DNA of 64,000 nucleotides from Himantopus leucocephalus (taxonomy: Eukaryota; Chordata; Aves; Charadriiformes; Recurvirostridae). A program made the translations under genes and the position numbers. Shown here in pieces: positions 23,158-35,582 of this stretch. Within the stretch, counting starts at the first letter, position 1. Each line of letters opens with the position of its first letter. Location of the stretch: the NCBI GenBank assembly GCA_003993805.1, contig RSEF01000004.1:74632153-74696152 (forward strand). The letters are read 5' to 3'. The notes under the pieces are model-generated. The model saw nothing but the letters and a program-made list of their open reading frames with translations. It was not told where the DNA came from and did not search any database.

Positions 23158-24965
23158 GAGCCTTGGGAGAGGACACCACTGCTTCTGTGCGGAACTGTGG
23201 TCATAAAGAGATTTGAGATCGGTGGAGGATCAGCTCTTCAGAGGGTATTCTGGAGAGCTAAATTTAATTACAGCACTTGCATAGCCAGCCCTCACCTGAG
23301 GCTTGCTCGCACAGCGGGCTGAGTTTAATGATTCTTCTGCATTTTTCAATGCAGAAATTTCTTGAATCATCATTCTTTTCCCCTTGTGTTCCTAACTTGC
23401 TTTGCCCAGGTGCTGCTGTTCATTTCTTTAGACAAGGAAAAAAAATTAAATTGTTTGTTTATCAGTCTCTTGCATAGTAAAATGAAAAAAAAAAAAGAGT
23501 TCTTGTAGTAACAACCTTGACAATGTTCTTTTAAAATTACAGTACGACCAGATTAGCAGTCTTGGGAGACAGTTACAGTTTGGAACATATCTATAAATGG
23601 AAGCAAAACATTTTTAACGCTAGTTAAAAATATCTTTAATGTTCCGTTTCCAAAATTTGTACCGATCTGCAGGTCTAGACAGAAGATGGCAAAGGGAGAG
23701 ACTGAAGATGCGTAACTGCATTTGAAAATTAGCCTGAGGTACAATTTTCAGGGGCAATCCCGGGCTGACTTTGTCAGGGTCTGCAGTAGTGTGTACATTA
23801 AAGCAGTCAGATGAAGCCTTTGGAGCAGAACCACTGAATTCAGGTTGTACCACCTGAAGCACTATCCTGTTAGAAAACAGCTCTCTCCTTATTTTGTCAC
23901 AAGAGCATTAAAAGTAAAAGAAATTTCATGGAATTTTGCAAATAACGAGAAACATGATTGTTCTTGTTGTGGCACATTAAGTGTTCAGCAACAAACTCTG
24001 AGGGGAAGGGGGAATTGTGCAAGCAGATGCTGAATTGAACATTTCATCAAACACTTGGATGGATAAGGTAGGGAACGTTTTAGTCTCTATGCGAGTTTTA
24101 AGATAGTAAAATTACTGACTAGTTCTTTCTTGCTCCTGATTGGCATGAGCCCTGCGTGAAACAAATAGTATTTTGATGAATTAATGATAGATTTAGGAGA
24201 ACAAATTCAACAGCCAACAGGTGCATTTGTATATTTTAAGCTGAAAAGCTTCAGTGGATCACCTTGTGACTCAATTGCTGAAAACACTTCTGGATTTTTC
24301 AGCATCAGTTTGGTATCAAACACGATTCTTCTCTAAGACCGTAATGTATAACCAGGAGATGAACTAATGACACCATGATTCAAAAGCATGTCAGGGAGAT
24401 GTTAAAGTGGTTGCTGGACCAATGCTGACGAACAAATTAAAACTAACAGGTGTAGTTCTGTAAAAAATAAAACTTGATATTTAATCTACAGTAGTTCAAT
24501 GGTAGCTAATACTTGGTACCTACACTCCAGTGTTGAAAACAGAGCCAAGTGCTGTAGGATTTACGACTGGTTTGTGACAAATCCAGCTCAAGACGGTGAA
24601 ACTATCAACTCGGGCATCGTTCACTCCAAGGACTTTAGCATGAGTTCACTGGGAGGGATGTGGCCATATTCTTTTTTTGTGTGAGTTTAGGTAATGTTCA
24701 TGTATTTACAAACAAACAGACCTTCCATTGCTCATGATGTAACTCACTGACAGCAAAAAAATTATTCATGCTTCTTTTCATATCACACGATGGTGGCAAG
24801 AACGAGAGAACATGCTTGTCTAACATTGTTTCGATAAGGGGAAATTCTCTGAAGACAAAGCATCAGCAATTTGAAATGGAAGGCCAGACATCGTCAGTTC
24901 ATTTTCCTTAGTGTAGCTACTGTTATCTTCAGCTAAATGTCAGGAGAATCTTCTCTCTTACGCAG

Positions 24966-25133
24966 CTATGGCATCTCGGTGACCGGGCGTTTCTGTTTCA
25001 AAGTGTCAATGAGGGACAACACTCCTCTTTTTACGTTAGTTGTAACTCTTCTAGTCACCGAGTCTGCAGGAGGTGGGGGCGGTCGAACTTTCTGTGAAGG
25101 TGGTCTGGCTACTAAGCACTTCTGATACCGTAA
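24966..25133 (-). CDS. APBB2: APBB2 terminal coding exon
   Basis: 168 nt including TAG. The acceptor is TTTTGTTGCAG. It encodes [20 protein letters not shown], more prolines, then a basic tail ([18 protein letters not shown]) ending PVTEMP. LRYQKC closes the PTB2 helix. Confidence 0.96.
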   Translation of the reverse strand, partial: LRYQKCLVARPPSQKVRPPPPPADSVTRRVTTNVKRGVLSLIDTLKQKRPVTEMP

Positions 25134-28100
25134 CTGCAACAAAACAAAAACACTCTGCAGTCCTTACTGTATCCAATGCTTTGTCAGAGCATTTTAAATA
25201 CACTTCGAATACTTTCTCATGAAATATAGTCAAACTTCCATTTTGGCCGTGACAGACAGCCCAGCTGAAGTTCATGGGACATCGGTCTGTCAATCTGTGG
25301 GCAGAAACTGTTCATTAGCACACGATGGATACTACATCATATGAAGAGCCCTTTGAAAACTGAAAAATATGTTTTCTGGGTTCAGCTATTCTTGAACAAG
25401 GATTATTTTCACTGCATTGTCACCAGGCTGTATAACACAACCCCGAGCAAAATGTTTTTCCAGCATTAGATAACTTGTGTAGTGAAAGAAAAGATTTCTA
25501 ACTCAACGCAGAGGTTCGGAGGGAAGATGATTGGAGGGGCATTGTTCACTAAATTAACATTTCAAACTTAAAAATGTTTGGGTTTTTATTGATCAAATAT
25601 ATCAGAATCCAAATTCCTAGTTTTATCTCTTCTTCCTTTTTCTGTATTGAAACGAATATAATTGCAAATTTGGAAAGACGATTATTTACGGAGGCAGTGA
25701 AAGATCTAAGTGCTATTAGGTGCCTTTGAAGAAGGCGACTTACCATACAAGCAGCCTGAACAGCTTCTGATACATTGCCTGCATTTGGTTCACACCAAAA
25801 AACGTGGCACTCAAAATGCTGGTTTCCTGTATCCATAATGAAGGCGAACGTGTGAACGTCCTTGCCTACTCCCATGAAGGACAGGAACCGCACGCGACAC
25901 TCCACCATGATCTCCTCTTCATTCTGGTTATGAATCAAATGATTGGTCATTACTACTGGATATTCTGTGGAACTTGTTTAAGTTGATTAAACGGGGAGAG
26001 ACTGATGCAGCACTGTGGAATTCCTTTTCATCTATCTGCACGTAGCCAGCGTGCTCTGGCCGGGGCTGGACGATGTACCCTTCCAGGCTATCACCAGAAG
26101 ACCAAGGCTTTGAGCGTGAGCACTGCGCATATTGTGCGTTTCAAGCACTGCTTGCGTTGTGAGGAAATGGATGGCTATTAGGACTCCAAAGGATATGTCA
26201 GAGATGTTGGTTTAAGACCTCATCAACAGACATACATAAAAGACATTCTTTGAAAATGTCATCATATTAATCTTTATGGAAAATGCTCTACAAAAGGGCA
26301 GTGACATGAAACACAGATTTTAACATTACTCTTGGCTTCCATGCCAAGAATAAAGTAAATACAGTTTGGAATTTAGGATTGCTATGTAGGGCTTAACCTA
26401 CAACATTTTAGGCTCAAAATTCCTACGAAGGATAACACTGAATTTGTTTTAAGTATCTCATGAATACTTAATAGTAATTTATATTTTTGAAAACATGCTT
26501 GGAATGGTAAATAAAGCTGAAGCTGATACAAGCAGTAAAAGCCTCTGCAGATTCACAGCCCTGGAAAGAAATAAAAGGCAAGATAAGCAAATGAATTCTA
26601 GTACAAATGAACTCTTTCTGCTAGTGTTTATGTGTTCCTGGTTTTCAACACTCATATTATGTTAAACGTGTTCTAAACAAGACAGTCTGCCTTACTCGCT
26701 CATTGATGACTGTGACAGTAGCATCAGCAACGTTCATGGTAACTGGCATCCAGTCTTCTTTGCTCGAGGAAGCCATTAGGCTTTCAATGGCACTATTTAG
26801 AGTATCCATTCCTAAAACAGAAGAAAATGTGATAATGAAAAATAAATACGTAGGTAAACGATAACAAAATATTTATTTTCACATAGTAGTACAGAAAACA
26901 GATTGTTTTAGACTCCTTAGTAAAATGAATTTGGTGATGGAAGGCAGGGTTGTGAAGCTGGTTTTCTTCAACTGCAGAAAAAACCCAGGTGCCTCTCGCT
27001 TAGGAAAAACAGGATCGTGTCTTCTTGTTTAGCTGCTGCACCATTGAGTTTTCTAGGGCCCTTCTCATTAGTAACAGAGCTTGTATTCAGAGAAAGCAGT
27101 AGAAAGAAAACTCAGCCTTCTTGGCAGCTCCCGAAATACTCTGGTTGCAAAACAAATGTTGAAATGAGGCCCTGAATACCAGACCTCTTCACGCAAACCC
27201 TTCGAAAATCATGCATTTACACTTGGCTAGCAGAGGCCAGCCCTTGGAGTTTACGCAAGGTACTCTGGAAGTACTCTGGAAGTCACTTAAGTGTTACATA
27301 CCCACAGGTTTAGCTACAGGTAGCATGCCCAGGTACTGGACGTGGAACTTCTGTACCAGTTCTGTCTTTGGTGTTGGGAAATCTACTGCATGGGAACAAA
27401 AAATCCATTTCTGTTTATCAGCATTCACAGCAGGGAAAACCACTTTTATTTCATCAATAACATAAAACAGTTTACCCAGTAATTGTAGTCTGAAGGTACT
27501 GTATTGAGTAAAGCAAATTTTCACTCCCTCTGACAAGAACAACGCTCAATAATTTCGAAAGGAATTAGGAATAATTTTGCATCACCTAAATTTTGGACTA
27601 AAATTCTTGATCTAACAATAAGGTCCTATTATATTGCTGTCATATTAAAACACAGAAAACACAGATGAACGTGTCTCTGAGACATACAGAGCGAAGTTTC
27701 ACTGCATAGCTACATAAAAACTGGAATCGGTTTTTAATACCATCCCTGTTAATATGTTAAACATGGTCTACGAGTAGTCAATACTACTGTCCGATCAGAC
27801 AAGTACATGAGTTGATGTATGGATTAGGAGTAAGACATTCAGTATAAACTGGTGGATCTAGAAGCATGTAATTTCCTGTAAAGCTAACACAGAGCACGTT
27901 TGGTCTCCTGGAATACTTTCAAAATAGCAACTATTAGCTGTGACTAATAAAGCCACACAAAGGTAACTTTCTTTTACCATGCAGTAGAGTGTGCAAAAGA
28001 CCCTTAAGGTGGTTGACAATCCACTTGCACCTCTTGCCTTGGAAGTTGCTAAAATTGATGCTGAAACCCAGGAGGAGTCCTACAGCTCCCCTGAATCCAA

Positions 28101-31100
28101 GGGATTAACTGGAGTATATTTGGTTTTTAAGGAGATCTGGGCACTTTGTGCAGTCTCGAGTCATGAGGTATTTTGATGTGAACAAGACAATACATGCAAG
28201 TAGCCACAAATAAGTAACACTACATTTGCAAAATCTCTATTTCAAAATAAAAGAGGAAACGCATAACTTGACATAACTGTGCAACTGTCGACCAATAAAA
28301 ATGTTTAATGTAATACAGTACCAAGCTACAGTCAGATATAGAAATTAAAAGACAGGGTTATACTCCTGACCTCTCCACCCAACACGCTCCATTTTGGTCA
28401 GAAGGAGCATCAGAAACGAAACATATCTAAAATCAGACCATCCCAAGGATACTATCTGTAACACACAGTACCTTGCAGAGGAACATCAAGGGTGACATTT
28501 GTCCTCTCTTGCAATGAGCTGCAAGCCATAGCTTTAGCATTCTTCCGTTCGGCCATAATCTGAAGAAGACAGTGATAATACAGCTTTTTTTTTTTTTTTA
28601 AGATATAGTACAGTAGCAACTACAAGTATAAATTTACTCCTCTTACAACCCTAGTTTCTGAAATCTGAAATAAGTCAGAAGCTACATAACTAAACATGTT
28701 ATTCTTTTTAAATAACAACTTTAATGTTCCTCCAGTTTATTCACCATACTGTAACTACATAAAGAACTTAAGTGGTGTCAAGCCTAGATAAAAGATAGGT
28801 GGAGGAGGAAAAAAAACTCTAGCCATTTTTATCAACAGCGAAATTGCAGTGAGGAGTAATATAGCAAGAAATATAAATATTTAACACACAGAGAAGAGTG
28901 TTCATTATTCATGTTCCTCTCTGATCCATCTTCTGCTATGTATAATTTTTTCGTCCTTTTTTATGTTTCTTCTGGAATTAAAAATCCCATGCAAAAGACA
29001 ACCTGTTCTTCCCCCAAATTGTATAATGTTAGCAAAAGAGGACACCTCTCCCCCCAAATAATCACTTTGGGTGATTATTCCTTAAAAAATATATGACTGA
29101 GAAGGGACCCAGGGAAGCTATTAGAGGTTTTCCATATACTTTCAGATATGAAGTATTGCTACCTGCTTCTTTATGGTATGGTTGTTAATTGTAATTAAGC
29201 TATAAAGATACCTGGTGTTCCAGCAGATGACATTTGGCCTGAAGATGCTTCTAGCAAATTTCTCCCCTCCTGCCCCGCCCCCCCCCTTTTTTTTTTAAGG
29301 TTTTATATTTTTAAAGTATTTTCTGTTACAGGGACACATGGTGATACTCCCCCCTGCAGATGAAAACCCATATACGCTAGCTTAGGGAGAAGCCCTGACT
29401 CAGCAAAGAGGTCCAGTCTGTCAGTGAACACACTCCAAGTGCTTCCCTGAATCGGGATTACATTTATTGCTGAATTATGAAGGAACATGCTCTGCTTAAC
29501 ACCACTATCCTGTTTTCTTGTGTTACTATTAGATATGGTTTTAAATGCTTAGTTGCTCTCTTATCTAAAATTAATGCCAGGAGTTTCATGTCATAGTTAC
29601 ATGTGTGACACCTCTACTGCCTTTCTGATACCCCTGTGTATAGCTACTGTGGCATTTACTTGATGTTGACCTTACTGGTTAAAAGCAGCTGCAAGTAGGG
29701 GCTGCGTAGCATACTTTTCCCTGCTAGACTCGCTGGAAACATCTGTGAGAATTGAAAGTTGGAGGAGAAAGCCAAGGGACGTACCAGGTCTAGGCTTCTC
29801 CAGCCAGTCACTGCTGCAGTCCCTGGTGTCAAACTTCACCTGGCACAGCCTGCAGCTCCCTGGCCAACCTGAGCAGCTCCCCGAGCCCTGCCGCCTGCGT
29901 CTCCTCAGGCGCCCAAGCCCGCACAGACCTGCCAGGCTTTGCACAGTTCCTGGGCTACCTTCTGCCCCTGCCTGGGGCAAAACTCTGCTGCCCAGAAGGT
30001 TGAGTAACGCACACTGTGTAAATGCTCACGTTGTTTGTGTGAAACATCACAAGTTCAGTAGCCACATCTGCAGTGTTGCAAAAACGAAAAATTTTTAGAT
30101 TATGCAACTGGCTGCAGAGGGGAATTTGACATCACCGATTCCATTCACTAACGTGAAGGCAAAATGTAAAAAGCAAATGACAGGCACACAGTAAATCAGT
30201 GGAACTTTAAAACCCGAAGGTTTCTTAACTAGCTTTTCTAGAGGAGCTGTGACTCACGAGGAGGGACAAGTTACGCTGGGATAACTGATAAGATTATTCA
30301 CCCCCACAGCCCACTTTTCCTGTGGTGCAAGCTGACATGTTTAAAGGAAAACCAAAATGAACAGCATACTATTTTTCAAAAGGGGCATGCAGCCTCAAAT
30401 CCACCATAGCTCAATAAAAGAATAAAAAAGAGTTTCAAGTAGATTGGTTTAACTGCCTCTCTATAAAGCGTTTCAATCAGATTCGCCTGCTGTAAAAGCT
30501 GTGCTGCTTTGCTACCGCTGCATGAAATGACCGTGCAGAGGACACTCATGAACTTATCATGCAAGAAAACCCAAAATTAATAACCAGGGAATGGTGGCAA
30601 ATCTGTAAGGTAAAACAACAGTCCTTTCCAGCATTACAGACACACTACCACAGGCAGGAACTAAGATCCTTTAGTATTTGTAACTAGAGTAGCTTAAACC
30701 CCCTCTTCTCCCTGATTTTTTTTTTTTTTTTAACGCGGGCAGTAACATTAGAAACTATTTTCCTGCAGGATAGTACCATTCAAACAAGGTCTGATTTATT
30801 TACGGAGTTTAAAATCACCATTTATTATTAATTGAAGCTGTGTGTTCTTTCTCCATTTGCAACCCGCAGCTTCTTTATTATTCAAGAAACCTTCAGTCTC
30901 TATACACACTTGTCAAATGAAAAGCACTTATCATCCTCCTCAAATCGAAATGCTCACCCTCCCATTACTCCCATCCATTTGCATCCTTTACCAATTCTCT
31001 ACACCGTTTCTCATTGCCAGTTAAATAAACTAAACTAACATTGCATATGATCGCCGATTGTATGTATAAGGCTCAGGGACCTCTAAACGCAGCTGACTTT

Positions 31101-31227
31101 AAACCCACTTACCTTTGAGCAGATTTCGTGTAAACTTGTGGCGATGGCTTTCGCGGGTGTGTCACATCGAAACACATGACATTTCAGAATTCTTGTGTCT
31201 TTGTCTCTTGCCACATAAGCAAAGTCT
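24966..31227 (-). CDS. APBB2: APBB2 (FE65L1) adaptor, C-terminal six coding exons; 5' exons lie beyond the window
   Basis: Minus-strand exons, in transcript order, are 31227-31113, 28559-28472, 27385-27302, 26811-26696, 25923-25744 and 25133-24966 (stop TAG). They total 751 nt, about 249 residues. All junctions are GT-AG and phases agree. The protein reads: the end of PTB1 ([20 protein letters not shown]); a linker helix ([16 protein letters not shown]); complete PTB2, from [18 protein letters not shown] through [19 protein letters not shown] and [20 protein letters not shown]; then a proline-rich tail (five consecutive Pro) ending RPVTEMP. It is nearly identical to mammalian APBB2. The family is a cytosolic and nuclear scaffold whose PTB2 binds the NPTY motif of the APP intracellular tail. 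The WW domain and the first half of PTB1 were not found here. APBB1 and APBB3 are less likely, because the tail and PTB2 match APBB2. Confidence 0.96.
25744..25923 (-). CDS. APBB2: APBB2 exon: PTB2 core
   Basis: 180 nt, phase 0 at both ends, donor GTAAGT. The open frame runs further 5' (to an apparent ATG), but the acceptor ATAACCAG directly before [16 protein letters not shown] gives the family reading. It encodes [20 protein letters not shown] and [20 protein letters not shown], the strand-helix core that binds NPTY peptides. Confidence 0.94.
26696..26811 (-). CDS. APBB2: APBB2 exon: PTB2 helix 1 and strand 2
   Basis: 116 nt, acceptor CTGTTTTAG and donor GTAAGG. It encodes [20 protein letters not shown] and [19 protein letters not shown], continuing directly from the PVG of the exon before. 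Confidence 0.94.
27302..27385 (-). CDS. APBB2: APBB2 exon: start of PTB domain 2
   Basis: 84 nt, acceptor CCCATGCAG and donor GTATGT. It encodes [20 protein letters not shown] then MLPVAKPVG. QKFxVxYLGxxPV is the first strand of the APP-binding PTB2 domain. Confidence 0.95.
28472..28559 (-). CDS. APBB2: APBB2 exon: inter-PTB linker
   Basis: 88 nt, acceptor CTTCTTCAG and donor GTACTG. It encodes [20 protein letters not shown] and NVTLDVPLQ. This is the helix and linker that joins the two PTB domains in FE65 proteins. Confidence 0.95.
31113..31227 (-). CDS. APBB2: APBB2 exon: C-terminal half of PTB domain 1
   Basis: 115 nt, acceptor TTTATACAG and donor GTAAGT. It encodes [20 protein letters not shown] and [18 protein letters not shown]. 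It starts in phase 2, so the preceding exon must end with two bases of an Arg-type codon. That exon was not found in the rest of the window. Confidence 0.95.
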
Positions 31228-32529
31228 CTGTATAAACAAAAGGAATTGACACTTTAGAAACAAGCAAAACAAACTAAGGCATTAGAATCAGTAGCGTCTC
31301 CAAAACAGCAAGTCCTACTTCAGTTTAATAGGTTGTTAATTCTCAGCTGTCAAAGAATAAAACACATGCCTTAGACAAAGCAGATCTACAAATGTAATAA
31401 ACTGCATACTCATGAAACATGTATTTAAAGTTTGGTGCTTAATCTATATAATTAAAGAGCTCACTAGTTTCCTAACCCTGGCAACTTAGTGAACTTACAA
31501 CCCGTAATTCCAACTGCAATTGTAAATACATGGCAAAATTTACTCAAATATTTTATTGAAGATGAAGTGGGGAGAGAATTACAGATTAAGACAGAAAACA
31601 CATGCAGGTCTTCAATGTTAAAAAACCTGAGAAATAGCATACAAGATTCTAGTTAGAGAAAAATCATATTTCAAAGGACTGTATAAAGTGTTTAAAATAT
31701 GCAGATAGTAATTAGAGATCTGGTTGCATAAGGGAGATGTGAACCTGCTGAGCTTTGCTCACACTAATTGGCCTAAATTTCTGACCTTATTTTTTCAAAA
31801 GTTAAATAAAGCTGCCCTACAAAAGCGATTTTTGCACCACGACATAGTATAGCTTTTTAGCATTGGTGGTGGAAATGCCAGGATTACGTTTATTTGTTCT
31901 CAGGCTGTTTAAGATTTGGAGCTCTTCTGAAAAAGTCACAGCAGGAGCATGGTCTAAAGAAAGCATCAGAGTTTGGATACATCCCAATTTTTTGGATACA
32001 AAGTTAAGGACTGCCCCTGCTCCAAGAGCCCATCACCATGGTCCTGTAGAGCTAATTTGCCTTCGTGACCCTCTTGGGACAAAGACATCCATTAACCCGT
32101 TCACGGGTGGGAACCTGAAGCTGGTTCTGCAGCAGGGAGGGTGTGTAAGTATGGCAGCCGGGCAAAGCCAGGCTTCTTCCCAGCTCAGTTATCTTCTTGC
32201 TGCACCAGACTCCGCACTCCTTGGTCTTGCACCTCTGCCTCTTCATGTCCTCTGAGCAACCACAGCCCAGTCCTACTTTGAGACCCTCCTGCTACCTCCC
32301 CATTTCTTTGGGACGGCGTCCCTAGCAGAGCTATGCTGAGTAGCTAACTAGGATTAGATCAGACAAGGGAAGCTGGAGCTCGCAACAGCTTCTTACGCCT
32401 GAAGTCTCTTTTCAGTGCCTTTCCTCTTTACATGTAACTACTTACCAGGAAGATCCCAACTGATGAAGAGATAGGAGGGACACTGCAGGTGGACAAAACC
32501 CCATTTTGTCACTACCCTCCTAACCCACA

Positions 32530-32595
32530 GGTTTTATACACATGAATTTATACACGTATACATAATTTATACACATGAATGAATACACACACTTC
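32530..32595. repeat. Short tandem repeat, TTTATACACATGAA-like units
   Basis: Three imperfect copies of a unit close to TTTATACACATGAA, with an ACGTATAC variant between them. Confidence 0.75.
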
Positions 32596-32940
32596 AGTTT
32601 ATACTGAAGTCTGTAAATATCCCGAGCAGGGTTTAATGTAGCATGGATTGCCAATTTATTTGTTCATTGTAGATGCCCAGTCAATTGAAGAATTCTGTAC
32701 TGGAGTTACCCAGGGAGAACCACAGACTGTGGCAGATGGATAGATGGACTTTCAGCTCTGTACGAGATATGAAGGTTGACCCGCAGTTAAGTACCTTAAC
32801 TGTATTTAATTTGGCAGCACTAGATTTTGTCATTAATGAGCCCTTGCAAAGAAAGGGGCAGTTGCCCACAGTCTGGGATGCTCAGTGACAGGCACAGGTT
32901 GTTCCTCCATTTAACTGCTTTGCAACCTGAACCCTGAGGG

Positions 32941-32975
32941 GAAAAAAAAAACCAAAACAAAACCAAAACCAAACT
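32941..32975. repeat. A-rich (CCAAAA)n simple repeat
   Basis: A run of A followed by imperfect CCAAAA/CAAAA units. Confidence 0.85.
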
Positions 32976-34832
32976 ATTGGGAGCTGATATTCAGAAACAA
33001 TTCCACACAGAAACACAGTGGAGCTGGAGGGACCCCTCCATCTCACTGCATCCCAACATGCGATGGCAGAGACAGGAGGCAGCACGTGGAGCATGTTGCC
33101 TCCTGAACCCTTCCTGCACGGGGAACACAGCCCACAGGCTGCATCGGCTGTTGTCACCCTGCCAGCATGTGCGACATAGGCACCCTGGGGAGGGACAGCT
33201 TTTCACCCAATTGCTCATGACTTGCAGGAAAAAAATCACAAAGCAATAACCCAGGAAGGCGCTGGCTATTACAGAAGATGCCCTGAGGTTTCCTAGCTCC
33301 AGCCTGAGGCCCAAGCACCTCGGCCACAATCTGCAAGAGCCTTTTGGCACGTTGTTCTCTCTTGCTGCACCGCAAGTTCATGGAGATGCTGAATTCCAGC
33401 TGGAATCTTGCTCCTGGAAAAAAGCTGATGCTTTTTGGCTCATCTGCACATGTGCCAAGCCTTGCTTTAGAAGGGTTTCCTCCCAGCTGAATGTTCCAAA
33501 AGCAAATTGAAGACTCCAATCTGGACTGTAGTAATAAGACTAAGAGAAGGGGGTACGGCTCAGCTATGGCCTATGAAAAATTAGCAGCTATGGGGGAAAA
33601 AAATGAAACCAAGTGCCACATAAAAAACCATTGAGATTTTTGCCTTTTGAAGTAAGCTTTCAATATTACCGATGCGCCTGAAAGATCTGCAGAGCAGGTA
33701 GCTGGAAATGCCCAGGCTCACAAAAGTCCCAAATAGAATACCTTGAAGCTCTGAAGAGACCTTGCCTGGTTCAAGAGCTGTAAGTGGGGAATTTCCAGAC
33801 ATCCTAAGCATTTGGGATTTTTGTTTTCTATGTGTTTGGCTTTAGCTGCCATCTTTTAAATGCCCTAAGTTTCAAGGCTTCACATTTTTTGAGTCCAAAT
33901 ACCTCCCCTTACAAATATTTTAACTGCAATACGAAAACATTGTTCACTTAACAGCCACGGATTTGCTACCATTTCTCCCCCCTTTACATGCAAGAAAAAC
34001 TTGCTGGCAGTGACCATCACTGCAGGGTAGCAAAGACACATAAACAAGCAGACTGCTGCGCACACCTCACTATTAGATCAAGGTCTATTCTTTCGGAGTG
34101 CAGACATAACAGCTGAAACCTGTGTTCGCATTAACTTAAAATAACATTGAAAGCCATCTATGTGACCATTACACGGATATTTATTACCATGGACAAGCAT
34201 TTACCTCAAATCAATATTATTCCTTTGAGGACTTGTAAACATTCCTTTACAAGATGATCCTAGGAGGAGCATCCTCTGTTGTTTTGCCAAATTGCTTGCA
34301 CTGCGCAGAAGCCTATTTGAACAAACAGAAATCCACACAGCCCCAGGAGCGCTGTACAATACCAGAATTTCTAATTGTGAGACCACCACCTTCAAGGAGC
34401 TGCACATACACAGAAGATAACTTGCCCTGTTAGCCATACAGCTATCTGTTAGAACCTTCTTTTATTGGTAATAAATACTAAGACGGGACAAAGCCACCAA
34501 AGCAAGTCATCGGGCCTTGGAGGACATAACACGTTGCCAGCAAAAGCCATTTGTAACAGGCAAAAAAATTATGGTCCAACCTTTTATCAGCAGCTCTGGC
34601 AATGCCCCGTCACACTACAACTACCCCAATAAACTACCTTGCTTTGCTGCAGACCACGTCAGGCAGGGCACCCCCACTGCGCTGCCAAGTCCCTGATGCA
34701 GGGACAACCCCTGAGGCCACATTAAATCTCACCCTGCAGAGAGTTCGTCTGAGACCTGAGCTAAACTGCACAGATTTCCAGCCTTAAGGGAACCTGTAAG
34801 ATGATACTATATGTGTTTATTCAGCACGTTAC

Positions 34833-34859
34833 CTCCCAGTGGCGGCAGGACCCAAAGGA
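34833..34859 (-). other. Candidate 27-nt microexon of APBB2
   Basis: The minus-strand acceptor CATTTTTATCTCTGCAG and donor GAG/GTAACG bracket exactly 27 nt. Read in the phase required by the exon at 31227 it is open and would insert nine residues (SPLGPAATG-like) in PTB1. I know of no such microexon in APBB2; this is a splice-site inference. Confidence 0.25.
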
Positions 34860-35582
34860 CTGCAGAGATAAAAATGAACCAAACAATTAAAACTGTGTTA
34901 AACTAAAGACTGAATTCTGTTAGGGTCAAAGATTTTGGTCATAAAGGAACACAACTCATAATTATGCCCCATAAGTGGGAAACACCTTAGGCGAGTATTT
35001 TCAACTGCCTTTTAAAGGCAGAGAGGTGGACTGGGGGCAGCCTGCTGAGTCTCATTTCTCTCACAAGCATAACTTTACTTTTCTGATCAAAGGAGACCAA
35101 TGCGGAGGGCAGCCCTGACATTTAATGAACTCATGTGCTTTTTGATAAGAACACTTCTCTGTTCCTGGAAGGCTAATGACAGCCAAATGAACAAGCCACT
35201 GCGCACAACCCAGCTCAGTAACCTGCCTGAATCGTAAGACCTGTGGTGAGGGCAGGGAGGAGGAGACTGTTGAGTATTATTGATGCAGTATCTGTAGTGG
35301 GATGCTCCAGGTGACAAGGGGCTCACCTGCCACTTTAGTCCTGCCGTAGAAGGGCCTGCAACCCTGTTGTCCCTGCAAGAGAAGGATGACAACTGTCCTG
35401 ATGACAGACCTGCGCTCTGCACTTGCCAAAGGGCAGATACTACCCACAAAGATGTTATTTTTAGGCAAAATGCAGCGTATTGATTTTCTGACAGAGCTGG
35501 TAGTGACCGTATATATAGGCAACCTAACGCTCTCCTCCACAGACTGCTGCAGGAACTTTTTTNTTTTTTTTTTTTTTTTTTA

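Larger units (their letters stand above)
20985..24965 (-). other. APBB2: APBB2 3' UTR (inferred)
   Basis: About 4 kb without exons between the APBB2 stop and the first minus-strand AATAAA (plus-strand TTTATT at 21007-21012). The long AT-rich sequence has no recognised repeat apart from a 16-bp tandem duplication at 23126-23157. The extent rests only on the polyadenylation hexamer; other candidates lie at about 20282 and 19702. Confidence 0.45.
25134..31112 (-). other. APBB2: APBB2 introns between the last six coding exons
   Basis: Introns 25134-25743, 25924-26695, 26812-27301, 27386-28471 and 28560-31112. A GC-richer patch at 29740-30000 has no recognised homology; the rest is AT-rich with A/T homopolymers (28587, 29280, 30718). 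Confidence 0.85.

Noticed and set aside
29672..30098. Open frames on both strands in an APBB2 intron
   Set aside because: A GC-rich patch gives long frames by chance; there are no consistent splice sites and no recognised domains.
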